Shown piece after piece: positions 1 through 7,502 of a DNA stretch of 64,000 nucleotides. Where the stretch lies: contig JAAYNM010000090.1 in NCBI GenBank assembly GCA_012520815.1, positions 1 through 64,000 on the forward strand. The letters are read 5' to 3'. The first letter of the stretch is position 1. Every line of letters begins with the position of its first letter. The position numbers were made by a program, and so were the translations under genes. The notes below the pieces were generated by a model. It saw only the letters and a program-made list of their open reading frames with translations, was not told where the DNA came from and searched no databases. The stretch comes from Clostridiales bacterium (GTDB taxonomy: Bacteria; Bacillota; Clostridia; Lachnospirales; Lachnospiraceae).

Positions 1-56
1 AGATCTACAATTTGCTGCTTAAATTCTGGGGTATAGGATTTTTGATTTTTTGCCAT
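1..56 (-). CDS. IS3-type transposase OrfA, N-terminal fragment cut by window edge
   Basis: The minus-strand reading from base 56 gives MAKNQKSYTPEFKQQIVDL, the typical N-terminus of the helix-turn-helix OrfA protein of IS3-type elements (residues YTPEFKxQIV are a common signature). The protein would bind the element's ends together with OrfB. An AAAGGAG ribosome site (complement of 66-72) sits 9 bases upstream of the ATG. The rest is off the window, so whether the element is intact is unknown. Confidence 0.75.
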   Translation of the reverse strand, partial: MAKNQKSYTPEFKQQIVD

Positions 57-106
57 GATTGAACACTCCTTTGTTATATTATAGAATGTTCAACTTTCCG
101 TGTCCA
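1..106 (-). mobile_element. Outer end of an IS3-family-like insertion sequence (partial)
   Basis: Only the first 106 bases are visible. Read on the minus strand they run from a candidate terminal inverted repeat beginning TGGACACGGAAAGTTGAACA, through a promoter-like TATAAT and an AAAGGAG ribosome site, into the start of a transposase ORF. The other end lies outside the window, so neither the matching inverted repeat nor the target duplication can be checked. The exact boundary near base 106 is inferred. Confidence 0.65.
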
Positions 107-182
107 TAGTTATATACTAACACCAATAATAATGCCATATTTGTGTCGAAGAAGGAAGAAAGTAAAAAGAACGGTTTTAAAA

Positions 183-211
183 TTGACAAAACAGTATCAT
201 TCCCATATAAT
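183..211 (+). promoter_or_regulatory. Sigma-A promoter of the glycosyltransferase gene
   Basis: TTGACA (183-188) and TATAAT (206-211) match the consensus exactly with a 17-base spacer. It lies 38 bases before the ATG at 249 and about 80 bases from the inferred IS end, so the gene appears to keep its own promoter despite the insertion. Confidence 0.8.
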
Positions 212-248
212 TAAGGAGTTAAAGTATTTTCTGATGTAGGAGAAGTTT

Positions 249-1298
249 ATGTTATTAAACAGTTTCAAGATTTTAAAAGATAGGCAAAGGAAGTTTGGAT
301 GGCAAAATAGGAGCAAGGCCCAAACAGATAAGATTAGTATTATAGTGCCTGTATATAACTCTAGTAAATACTTGCGCAGTTGCATAGAGAGCATTAGAAA
401 TCAAACATACAGAAACATAGAGATAATTTTAATCGATGATAAGTCCACAGATAATAGCCTTGCTATATGCGAGGAGATTGCTAAGAAGGACAAGCGTATT
501 AAGGTTTTGGCCAATGAAAAAAATGCAGGATGTTCAGCTTCAAGAAATCATGCACTCCCTCATGCAACAGGTGATTATCTTTTGTTTGTTGATAGTGATG
601 ATACTATTGAAAAAACTATGGTAGAGACGCTAAAGCGCGCCTGCGAAGTAAATAAAGCTGAGATAGCAGTATGTGATATTACATATTTATATGATGGTGA
701 TGTATACAAGAAGTCTAAATACGCAAATGGTGATACAGAGATTATTTCTGGAAAGGATTTCGATTTAATATATTTCTTAAATCCAGATATGGTAGTTGAA
801 AATGTTGCGGTATGGAACAAGTTATTTAGAATGGATTTAGTTAAAGACGTTAATTTCATCCCAGGCATCGCACATGCAGATGAGGCTTATACCTTTAAAA
901 TTGTTAATAAAGCTGAGAAGATAGCCTATGTTCATGAATCTTTATATAATTACAGACAGAATCCACAAAGTATTATGGGAAGAGATTTTTCTATTAAGAG
1001 CTTTGACATTTTTAGGGCGTTTTTAGAGAGAATGAGTTTCTATGAGGACAATGGAGAATATGAAATGTTATGGTTCGCTATGAAGAGACATATGCATTGG
1101 TTGTACTTATATAAAGAAAAGGCGAAAGTTGCTGGAATAACAGATAAAAAGGTGTTTTCAAAGAACATTACACCGATTAAGGAATATTATAAAAGAAACA
1201 AGATGTTTTTACCACTTACATCAAAGGACAAGAAACAGATTACCTTATTTACAACATCCTTTAAGATGTATTGTTTTATTAAACACCTACAGTCCTAA
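249..1298 (+). CDS. Glycosyltransferase family 2 (GT-A fold)
   Basis: A 349-aa cytoplasmic enzyme expected to move a sugar from a nucleotide-sugar to a surface polysaccharide or other glycan; the acceptor cannot be read from sequence. The GT2 domain starts near residue 28 with ISIIVPVYNSSKYLRSCIES, followed by ILIDDKSTDNS and the metal-binding DSDD motif (FVDSDDT, near residue 116). WNKLF and HADEAY in the middle are typical of the polysaccharide-type subgroup. No membrane segments are obvious. AGGAG lies just upstream of the ATG and a consensus promoter precedes it. A decayed relative follows directly, which suggests this was once part of a larger glycan gene set trimmed by insertion and decay. 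Confidence 0.88.
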   Translation: MLLNSFKILKDRQRKFGWQNRSKAQTDKISIIVPVYNSSKYLRSCIESIRNQTYRNIEIILIDDKSTDNSLAICEEIAKKDKRIKVLANEKNAGCSASRNHALPHATGDYLLFVDSDDTIEKTMVETLKRACEVNKAEIAVCDITYLYDGDVYKKSKYANGDTEIISGKDFDLIYFLNPDMVVENVAVWNKLFRMDLVKDVNFIPGIAHADEAYTFKIVNKAEKIAYVHESLYNYRQNPQSIMGRDFSIKSFDIFRAFLERMSFYEDNGEYEMLWFAMKRHMHWLYLYKEKAKVAGITDKKVFSKNITPIKEYYKRNKMFLPLTSKDKKQITLFTTSFKMYCFIKHLQS

Positions 1299-1331
1299 AA
1301 GCAGGAATAATGTACCATTTATTTTTCGACA

Positions 1332-1561
1332 GCATATGCTATGCTTTTATACAACATGATTAACGATCCGGAGATTGAACATATGCATTAAATGAGAGAC
1401 TTACAATAGATGAATATTTAGATGTATTTACGCTGGATCCAACAAGCTATTACTATGGTGTGCTATGGAACAAGCTATACAAAACACAGTACATCAAAGA
1501 CAATGTCAAAACATGTAGGGAGAGCTTATTTCCTTGCAAATCAGATAAAGATGTATTATAA
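1332..1561 (+). pseudogene. Remnant of a second family 2 glycosyltransferase
   Basis: There is no intact ORF here, but two frames carry pieces of a GT2 protein. One reads AYAMLLYNMINDPEIEHMH before a stop near 1390. The next frame continues with NERLTIDEYLDVF and then SYYYGVLWNKLYKTQYIKDN, a hallmark of the central part of polysaccharide GT2 enzymes (compare WNKLF in the intact neighbour). It has no start, no GT-A N-terminal half and at least one frameshift. Only the middle of the gene survives, probably from deletion. The region now supplies a promoter for the DUF1858 gene. Confidence 0.6.
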
Positions 1562-1562
1562 T
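1534..1562 (+). promoter_or_regulatory. Promoter of the DUF1858 gene, inside the pseudogene
   Basis: TTGCAA (1534-1539) and TATAAT (1557-1562) are separated by 17 bases and lie 29 bases before the ATG at 1592. The elements overlap the end of the glycosyltransferase remnant. Confidence 0.6.
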
Positions 1563-1591
1563 CAGAAAATCAAATCAATGGAGGTATCAAA

Positions 1592-1792
1592 ATGCAAATA
1601 TCAAAAGATATGCTCATTAGCGAGATAATCCAGGTAGACCAGGGAATTATCCCAATTCTTTTAAGTGTTGGAATGCATTGTATAGGATGTCCATCAGCTC
1701 AGGGTGAATCCCTTGACGAAGCTTGTATGGTACATGGTCTAGATGTAGATGTGGTAGTTTCTTCTATTAATGAATATCTTGCTACAAAATAA
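1592..1792 (+). CDS. DUF1858 small redox-disulfide domain protein
   Basis: A 66-aa protein matching the DUF1858 / 'hybrid-cluster-associated redox disulfide' family. The N-terminus (ISKDMLISEIIQVD) is followed by the conserved core GMHCIGCPSAQGESLDEAC, with a CxxC pair and a third cysteine. The family is small, cytosolic and of poorly defined function; a thiol-redox or metal-binding role is inferred from the cysteines. GGAGG lies 7 bases upstream of the ATG. It stands alone between its own promoter and a strong terminator, so it is monocistronic. Confidence 0.88.
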   Translation: MQISKDMLISEIIQVDQGIIPILLSVGMHCIGCPSAQGESLDEACMVHGLDVDVVVSSINEYLATK

Positions 1793-1801
1793 TATAATGT
1801 T

Positions 1802-1840
1802 AAAAAGCTCGTAATTGAAATTTCAATTACGAGCTTTTTT
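1802..1840. terminator. Bidirectional intrinsic terminator
   Basis: A long perfect palindrome (AAAAAGCTCGTAATTGAAA and its complement) is flanked by A and T runs, so it can stop transcription from the DUF1858 gene on + and from mecA on -. Confidence 0.88.
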
Positions 1841-1885
1841 GAGAAAAAATGAAAATAAACATTATATCTTAAAGTTAGTAAAAAA

Positions 1886-2689
1886 TTACTGAACTAAAAG
1901 AAGCTTTTGTAGGGCCTTTTTACTGATAATCTTTGTATAATGTTCTTTGTAAAAGGCTTCATTTGCAGCGGCACCGCGTTCGAGAGTGCCGTATTCAAGC
2001 AAGATATTGCATACTTTATTAAAATCCTCGATAGAATGATTACTCTTAGTAACCACCAAATAGTACTTTTGACTAGAGGATGCCTTGTACAAGGTGTTGT
2101 TGCCATTGTACATATCCTGTAGGATAGTCGATACTGATACTATGGTGTATATATCTTTAAAAGAGAAAATCTTTACAATATTTTTGTTTTGGTTCTCAAC
2201 TGATTCCTTGGCTGGTTCCTTCTTGCTCTCCTTGATAGTGATGCTTTTGCTCTTTGAGAGAGCCTGAGGTAAGGGAATAAAGTTATCGCCATTCTTATCC
2301 ACAGCCTTTAATTCATTCTTAATATGGCTGAACATATCTAGAAGTTCAGGTGTGGAATGGGTATAACTACCGTCACCATCAGTTTCTTCAATATCATCAG
2401 GGGATGGGGCGAACCTAGAGAATCGAGTATCTAACTCTTCTGGGTCTTCTACTTTAGTGATAAGAAGAACGATACAATCGCCAGATACTGGAATAGCCTC
2501 TATCATAAGAGGAATATCTTCTGCCTCAAAACCAAATTCGCTAGAAGCCTGTTGCATCATATCTCTGAAAAGATTTTTCGCTTTTTCAGTTCCATACGCA
2601 AGCTCACTTAACTTAATCTGTCTTGAAACCAAATCGGATTTATTTAAAGTACACTTTATCTGATTATCATTTATTTTCTCGATTTTCAT
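1886..2689 (-). CDS. mecA: MecA-family adaptor protein
   Basis: A 267-aa cytosolic adaptor. In Bacillus, MecA brings substrates such as ComK to ClpC/ClpP; the targets here are unknown. The N-terminal domain (MKIEKINDNQIKCTLNKSDL, residues 1-20) and the FGFEAEDIPLMIEAIP stretch are typical. The C-terminal half (from about residue 175, KIFSFKDIYTIVSVS) matches the second MecA domain, with an acidic linker between them. The start is the second ATG of the track ORF, at 2689: GAGGTG lies 6 bases upstream, while the longer start has no ribosome site. It is convergent with the DUF1858 gene and shares its terminator. Confidence 0.88.
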   Translation of the reverse strand: MKIEKINDNQIKCTLNKSDLVSRQIKLSELAYGTEKAKNLFRDMMQQASSEFGFEAEDIPLMIEAIPVSGDCIVLLITKVEDPEELDTRFSRFAPSPDDIEETDGDGSYTHSTPELLDMFSHIKNELKAVDKNGDNFIPLPQALSKSKSITIKESKKEPAKESVENQNKNIVKIFSFKDIYTIVSVSTILQDMYNGNNTLYKASSSQKYYLVVTKSNHSIEDFNKVCNILLEYGTLERGAAANEAFYKEHYTKIISKKALQKLLLVQ

Positions 2690-2769
2690 ATAACGCACCT
2701 CATTTCTTATGCAGAAGAACTGCATTTTTTATAAAACATGATTAAAGAATCTTGTTTATATTGTTATAT

Positions 2770-2799
2770 AGTATAACCTATCTTTAATTCATATGTAAA
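2770..2799 (-). promoter_or_regulatory. Probable mecA promoter
   Basis: Read on the minus strand, TTTACA (2794-2799) and TATACT (2770-2775) are 18 bases apart. The leader of about 75 bases contains a short hairpin, ATGCAG/CTGCAT, near 2709-2726. Confidence 0.5.
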
Positions 2800-2897
2800 G
2801 CGGTTTATATCTAAAAATTGTAAAGTAAATATTAACAAAATGGTATTAGGGTTTATACAAAAATAAAAACAATATATATAAAATGCACAAATAAAAC

Positions 2898-2926
2898 TTG
2901 CATTATAACAATTAATTGTATATAAT
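2898..2926 (+). promoter_or_regulatory. Promoter of the kinase/P-loop gene pair
   Basis: TTGCAT (2898-2903) and TATAAT (2921-2926) with a 17-base spacer. Transcription would begin near 2933, about 43 bases before the proposed start codon of the kinase gene. This helps confine where translation can begin. Confidence 0.65.
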
Positions 2927-2975
2927 CATCAAAGAGGTTGTTTTAGTAAGCGAAGAAAGGAGAAAACAAACATAG

Positions 2976-4397
2976 ATTAGCGAAGAAACAATCATTTTCA
3001 ACAAGTACACTATTATTAAAGAACTCCATTCTGGAGTTAGTGGAAGTGTGTACCTAGCCAGGCATTTATCACTAAATGTAAGTAGAGTTATTAAACGAGT
3101 ATCTAAAGACTCGGTGTATGGCGATAGTTTTTATCGTGAGACAGGGATTTTAAAGGACATAAGACATGAGAGCATTCCCACTATATTTGATATAGAAGAG
3201 GATAATGACAACTATTACATCATTGAGGAGTTTATTGATGGGATCAATCTGTATGACCTAATTACGGAACAGGGAATATTAGCAGAGTCCGTTGCGGTTA
3301 TATATGGCATTCAATTATCAAAACTTATTACTTTCTTACATTCAAGAGAACCAGAACCTATACTATTTCTGGATTTACAACCCAAAAACATCATCATAAA
3401 AGATGAAAAACTTTATCTAATCGATTTTGGAAATTCTTCAGTGGGAGATGAAGCTAATTACAGGAAGATTTTAATGGGAACACCAGGATTTGCTGCACCG
3501 GAGCAGTATTCGGGCACTGCAGGGATGCAAACAGATATTTATGGTATAGGAGCACTGCTGTATTTCATGGTTACAGGAGAGATAATGTTGGACCATGAGA
3601 TAGGGTGTAGTTTTAATAAAAATATTTCACACATGTTCAAAGATATTATTCTAAGATGTTTAGAGAATCAAGAAAGACTTAGATTTTCATCTGCATCAAA
3701 AATCAATCAACAGCTACAGTTATTACATAAGAAAAAATGCGAAGCTTACAAAGAAAACAAACCTCTAGTTATATCAGTTGCAGGGATGGATACAAGGATC
3801 GGTACAACGCACATTGCATTATTAATGAGCAGATTTCTAAAAAATATGGGAATTGATACGCTATACGAGGAAAATAACGACTCTAATCATGTTAGAAAAA
3901 TTGCGGGGCTTCATTCTGATTGTATATATTCTCAAGGAACGTTCATATACAAGAAGCTTAGACTTATTCCGAAATATAGCAATAATGTTTATCTAGAATT
4001 CGATAGCGAGATAGTCGTTAGAGATGAAGGTGAATATAGAGTCGATAAAAAATACGGAGACTTATTATTTATTGTCGCGGGGACGCGAGAATGGGATTTA
4101 TATTTTGCAAAAGAATTTCTCCAAGATGATCCACAGTATGCGGGAATCATTTTCAATCTATCAGATGATGAACAATATAGAAATGCTATTAATTATTTAG
4201 ATGTCGCAGGTTACAAGATGCCTTTTTCCCCCAATATTCATCAACTCGATAAAATCACAGCAGATTTTTACAATGACCTTTTGAAGGAGGTGTTACAAAG
4301 TAGACGTGAACCTGAAAAGAAAAAGAAATATTGGACGCCTTTGGGGATTATCCAAAAGTGGAGAGACAAAAATCATAGGTATAACTGGCGCAGCTAG
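2976..4397 (+). CDS. Ser/Thr kinase-like protein fused to a CpaE/ParA-like domain
   Basis: A 473-aa two-part protein. Residues 1-265 form a eukaryotic-type kinase domain: glycine loop HSGVSGSVYLA, a lysine in VIKRV (about residue 37), a catalytic loop altered to LDLQPKN (near 131-137), IDFG (149-152) and TPGFAAPEQY. From about residue 265, VISVAGMDTRIGTTHIALL resembles the deviant P-loop of MinD/ParA/CpaE proteins but lacks both lysines. The track start (GTG at 3048) would remove the glycine loop. The frame opens after a stop at 2973-2975 and the only plausible upstream start is ATT at 2976, giving (M)SEETIIFNKYTIIKELHSG, with AAAGGAG 13 bases before it. Signal and partner are unknown; a role with the next gene is inferred from the overlap. 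Confidence 0.72.
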   Translation: MSEETIIFNKYTIIKELHSGVSGSVYLARHLSLNVSRVIKRVSKDSVYGDSFYRETGILKDIRHESIPTIFDIEEDNDNYYIIEEFIDGINLYDLITEQGILAESVAVIYGIQLSKLITFLHSREPEPILFLDLQPKNIIIKDEKLYLIDFGNSSVGDEANYRKILMGTPGFAAPEQYSGTAGMQTDIYGIGALLYFMVTGEIMLDHEIGCSFNKNISHMFKDIILRCLENQERLRFSSASKINQQLQLLHKKKCEAYKENKPLVISVAGMDTRIGTTHIALLMSRFLKNMGIDTLYEENNDSNHVRKIAGLHSDCIYSQGTFIYKKLRLIPKYSNNVYLEFDSEIVVRDEGEYRVDKKYGDLLFIVAGTREWDLYFAKEFLQDDPQYAGIIFNLSDDEQYRNAINYLDVAGYKMPFSPNIHQLDKITADFYNDLLKEVLQSRREPEKKKKYWTPLGIIQKWRDKNHRYNWRS

Positions 4398-4926
4398 GGC
4401 TGTAGGTACCACCTCATTTGCCTTTGCTTTGGCAGAGTATCTAAGGGCTATAGGCCAATATAAGGTTGCGTTAGTAGAGATGAACAGTCATCAGGATTTT
4501 AGAAAAATTTGCGCCACACTAAAAAAAGCAAAGATGGAGGAAGATCATTCTTTTAGCAATGGTCGGATTACTTTTTATGCTGAAATGAGCAAATTTGGAA
4601 TATCCAAGGTATTTAATGAAGATTATGATTACATAATCATTGATTATGGACATAAGTTCCATAATATTGAGAGTTTTCTTAGATGTAGCTATAAGATTGT
4701 ATGCGCATCAACATATCCATGGAAGTTGCCGGAATATCAACAATTGCTGACACATATTGAAGAGATAAAAGGTAGCGATAAATGGTTGCATGTTATTAGC
4801 GGAGATGAAAAGATATACAAAAATATCCAGCGTAAATATAACATTGCTACAGTGAGGATGCCCTATATTCAAGATATAGAAAAAATAGATGGTATCAGCG
4901 TCGAATTTTTTCAAAAGATTATATAG
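4306..4926 (+). CDS. CpaE/MinD-like P-loop protein with non-canonical Walker A
   Basis: Up to 206 aa. IIGITGAARAVGTTSFAFALAEYLR has the layout of the MinD/ParA/CpaE P-loop, with GTTS in place of GKT. VALVEMN follows at the second strand and DYDYIIIDYG resembles the Walker B/switch strand. The last third (KIVCASTYPWKLPEY) fits the same fold. It overlaps the kinase gene by 92 bases if the GTG at 4306 is used (AAGGAGG 15 bases upstream). GGAGAG at 4362-4367 lies close before an ATC-ATA pair at the natural N-terminus of the domain, so the true start is uncertain. Its repeated fold relationship with the partner's C-terminal half suggests the two may pair. Function is unknown. Confidence 0.65.
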   Translation: MNLKRKRNIGRLWGLSKSGETKIIGITGAARAVGTTSFAFALAEYLRAIGQYKVALVEMNSHQDFRKICATLKKAKMEEDHSFSNGRITFYAEMSKFGISKVFNEDYDYIIIDYGHKFHNIESFLRCSYKIVCASTYPWKLPEYQQLLTHIEEIKGSDKWLHVISGDEKIYKNIQRKYNIATVRMPYIQDIEKIDGISVEFFQKII

Positions 4927-5314
4927 CCTACGGACTTGTTACTAGAAGTCAGAGAACAAATATTTAAAAGACAGAAATAAAAATATAATAAACAGGTAAT
5001 TTGCAGACATATAACATATCACGATCTGGCATAATTACTATCAAACTAAAGATAAGCGTTGATAAATACAAAAGAAATATAAAAATACAAATACAAGCAA
5101 ATAACAAACAGCAAATACAAACAAAAATAAAAAAGAAAGAAGGAAAAAGGAAAACGGAATAATCGTGCAGTGGTAGGAATAACCACTAAGAATATATAAT
5201 TAGATCGTCTCGGTCAGACGTAAAAGGACAGGGATCATTTGGGTGCTCACAAACGCTAGATGATATGGGCGGACAGTGGACAGATAAATTTTATTCGTAA
5301 AATTAAAAAAAGAG
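4927..5314. other. Gene-free stretch: A-rich tract and structured segment
   Basis: No coding frame can be supported over nearly 400 bases. About 5060-5160 is A-rich and almost free of T on the + strand. About 5168-5280 is more GC-rich and can fold: AGTGGT/ACCACT (5170-5188), GTCT/AGAC near 5207-5220, and ATCAT/ATGAT near 5234-5265. A strong terminator follows. It could be a leader or small RNA, or decayed sequence. No known riboswitch class was recognised. Confidence 0.5.
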
Positions 5315-5374
5315 AACACCTCCATGTGTGCATTTAGTGAAAAAACGAAATGCGCACATAGAAGGTGTTTTTTT
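5315..5374. terminator. Strong intrinsic terminator
   Basis: AACACCT and ATGTGTGCATTT pair with AAATGCGCACAT and AGGTGTT, followed by seven T. The complementary A run upstream could let it act on the minus strand as well. It ends transcription from the kinase/P-loop pair or from an RNA encoded in 5168-5280. Confidence 0.85.
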
Positions 5375-5427
5375 GGTTAGTAGTATAATTTGAGTAGAAT
5401 ACAATGCCAAGCGTAAAGGAAAAAATA

Positions 5428-5456
5428 ATGACGATTTATGCATACTATGATATAAT
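5428..5456 (+). promoter_or_regulatory. Probable promoter of the GH18 lipoprotein gene
   Basis: TATAAT (5451-5456) is preceded at 17 bases by ATGACG (5428-5433), a partial match to TTGACA. It lies 32 bases before the ATG chosen at 5489. Confidence 0.5.
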
Positions 5457-5488
5457 TCATGAATACAGATGTATTCGGAGGTAATGAA

Positions 5489-7246
5489 ATGTACAAAAAG
5501 ATCACCAAAAAGGTGTCGATAGCACTACTTATGGCAATGACGACCATTATGCTTGTAGCTTGTGGCGGTAAAAAAGAAAATGACGAATATATGGAATTGA
5601 GAGAATATTTCGGGATTGTGTCACTTGAAGAACATAGTTCGTGCGCAGTGATTGTGGATAATAGCATAGTCGATCAGGGATTGATCATAGATAACCAGAT
5701 TTATATTCCGTATGATACCGTTAGGAAGCAACTAAATAATCATTTTTATGTGGATTACAATGAAAAATTACTTATATATACAGACCCCCATATGAACATT
5801 GATTCTGAATTTGAAACAGAGGTTTATAAAGTGGCAGGCGTTGAAAAGAATTTTGGTAAGCTCATAGTAACGATGGTAGGTGAAAGGGCATACATATCCC
5901 TGGATTTTGTAAGTGAAATGGGAATTAGTAGCGTATATGAAACATTTGCAGAACCTGATAGAATAGTATTTAAAAATGCAATTAGTAGTACTGTTGCCGA
6001 GGCTACTGAGGATAGTTATCTAAAGTATGAGCCAGATTTGATGTCGAAGAGGCTTTGCGATGTTAAAGAAGATGAGAAATTATACGTAATAGAAGAAACT
6101 GCAGGATTTGTAAAAGTGGCAACGACTTCAGGAATAACAGGATATATTAAAAGTGAAATAATATCAGAATATACAGAAGAAATATTTGAGGGTAATACAG
6201 AATTTGTACCATTGGAATATAACCACACGGTTAGGGATCATAAAATTTGTATTGGATGGCATCAGATGGAATTTGCAGCAGGTAATGACAGCATTGGAGA
6301 AGTTACCACAGGTACCACAGGTATGAATGTCATTTCGCCTACCTGGTATCAAATTAATGATGCATATGGCGGATTTTACAATGTATCCTCAGAGAAATAC
6401 GTTACTATTGCTCATAATATGGGATTAGAGGTATGGGCTTTGGTTAGTGATTTTATGGTTAACGAAGAAACGGGTGAATATTACATAAATGAAGTAATTG
6501 GCTCCACATCAACTAGAAGAGCTCTTGTTGAAAATCTTATGCAAGAGGTGGAAATAAATAATTTAGATGGAATTAATATTGACTTTGAAAGAATTTCATA
6601 TGCCAATGGAGAAGCTTACGTACAGTTTATAAGAGAGCTATCCATAAAGTGCAGGGAGAAAGGTGTAGTGTTATCCGTAGATATGTATGTACCTACAGCT
6701 AGCAGTATGTATTATGATAGAACCTCTGTAGGAGAGGCGGCTGATTATGTGATAGTTATGGGATATGATGAGCACTGGGCAGGAGGTGGTAGTGCAGGAT
6801 CAACTGCATCCATTGGATTTGTTACTGATGGTATAACAAACACTATGATGGAAGTTGAACCGTCTAGAATTATTAATGCGATTCCTTTTTATACTAGAAT
6901 ATGGCAAGAAATCCCAGAGGATTTGGCAGAGGAAGGGCAAGAAATAATAGAAGATAATATTATTGGAAATTATGCTTTAGATAGTTGGGCAGTTGGTATG
7001 GGAACAGCAAAAAATACCCTTGCTTCTCATGGCGTTACGCCTGTATGGCTGGAAGAGCAAGGACAATATTACGGAGAATACAAGGAAGATGGAATCACCC
7101 ATAGAATATGGTTAGATGATAGTGAATCTATAGCGTTAAAACTTAGCGTTATGGATGAATATAATTTGGGTGGCGTTGCTTGTTGGAAATTGGGACTTGA
7201 AACTACATCTATATGGGAGACTATTAACGACTATTTACAGAGATAA
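5489..7246 (+). CDS. Lipoprotein with amine-oxidase-like N-domain, SH3 and GH18 domain
   Basis: A 585-aa exported lipoprotein predicted to act on or bind cell-wall-type glycans. A signal peptide ends in the lipobox LVAC (Cys near residue 25). Residues about 50-170 look like the copper-amine-oxidase-like N-terminal 'stalk' domain (DNQIYIPYDTVRKQL...). An SH3-type segment follows (LYVIEETAGFVKVATTSGITGYIKS, about 192-216). The rest is a GH18 barrel with the DGINIDFE motif near residues 357-364, whose last Glu is the usual catalytic acid. Close relatives include spore-germination YaaH/YdhD-type enzymes, but this genome fragment looks asporogenous. The start at 5489 has GGAGG 8 bases upstream; the track start at 5459 does not. 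The gene stands alone. Confidence 0.85.
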   Translation: MYKKITKKVSIALLMAMTTIMLVACGGKKENDEYMELREYFGIVSLEEHSSCAVIVDNSIVDQGLIIDNQIYIPYDTVRKQLNNHFYVDYNEKLLIYTDPHMNIDSEFETEVYKVAGVEKNFGKLIVTMVGERAYISLDFVSEMGISSVYETFAEPDRIVFKNAISSTVAEATEDSYLKYEPDLMSKRLCDVKEDEKLYVIEETAGFVKVATTSGITGYIKSEIISEYTEEIFEGNTEFVPLEYNHTVRDHKICIGWHQMEFAAGNDSIGEVTTGTTGMNVISPTWYQINDAYGGFYNVSSEKYVTIAHNMGLEVWALVSDFMVNEETGEYYINEVIGSTSTRRALVENLMQEVEINNLDGINIDFERISYANGEAYVQFIRELSIKCREKGVVLSVDMYVPTASSMYYDRTSVGEAADYVIVMGYDEHWAGGGSAGSTASIGFVTDGITNTMMEVEPSRIINAIPFYTRIWQEIPEDLAEEGQEIIEDNIIGNYALDSWAVGMGTAKNTLASHGVTPVWLEEQGQYYGEYKEDGITHRIWLDDSESIALKLSVMDEYNLGGVACWKLGLETTSIWETINDYLQR

Positions 7247-7295
7247 TTTTAATGGTTCTTAATTTAATTTTACATTCATATAATTTATTAAGCAT

Positions 7296-7328
7296 GGCAG
7301 GAATCTTATTCCTGTCTATGTTTTTATA
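7296..7328 (+). terminator. Weak terminator after the GH18 lipoprotein gene
   Basis: CAGGAAT-ctt-ATTCCTG forms a seven-pair hairpin extended by GG/TC, followed by TATGTTTTTA. The T tract is imperfect, so read-through toward gdpP is possible. The rest of 7247-7502 is AT-rich and contains no gene. Confidence 0.5.
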
Positions 7329-7502
7329 AGGCCAAGGTGCAGGAAAAGTAGCAAACTCTATTATATTGGGTATAGAGGAGTATTTATCACGAATTAATTA
7401 ACACTTTAAAAAATGCATCATATGTGATAAAATAAAACCAAATATGTTAAAAAAATAGTGATGGATGAAAAATTTAGTGGAAAATCCACAAATGGAGACT
7501 AT

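Noticed and set aside
1422-1628. 68-aa ORF overlapping the DUF1858 start
   Set aside because: It is a shifted frame through the glycosyltransferase remnant; its sequence has no family resemblance while another frame shows GT2 motifs.
2705-2735. Terminator on the + strand (ATGCAG-aaga-CTGCAT then T6) before the kinase gene
   Set aside because: No + strand gene precedes it; it lies in the mecA leader on the other strand and is more likely part of that leader.
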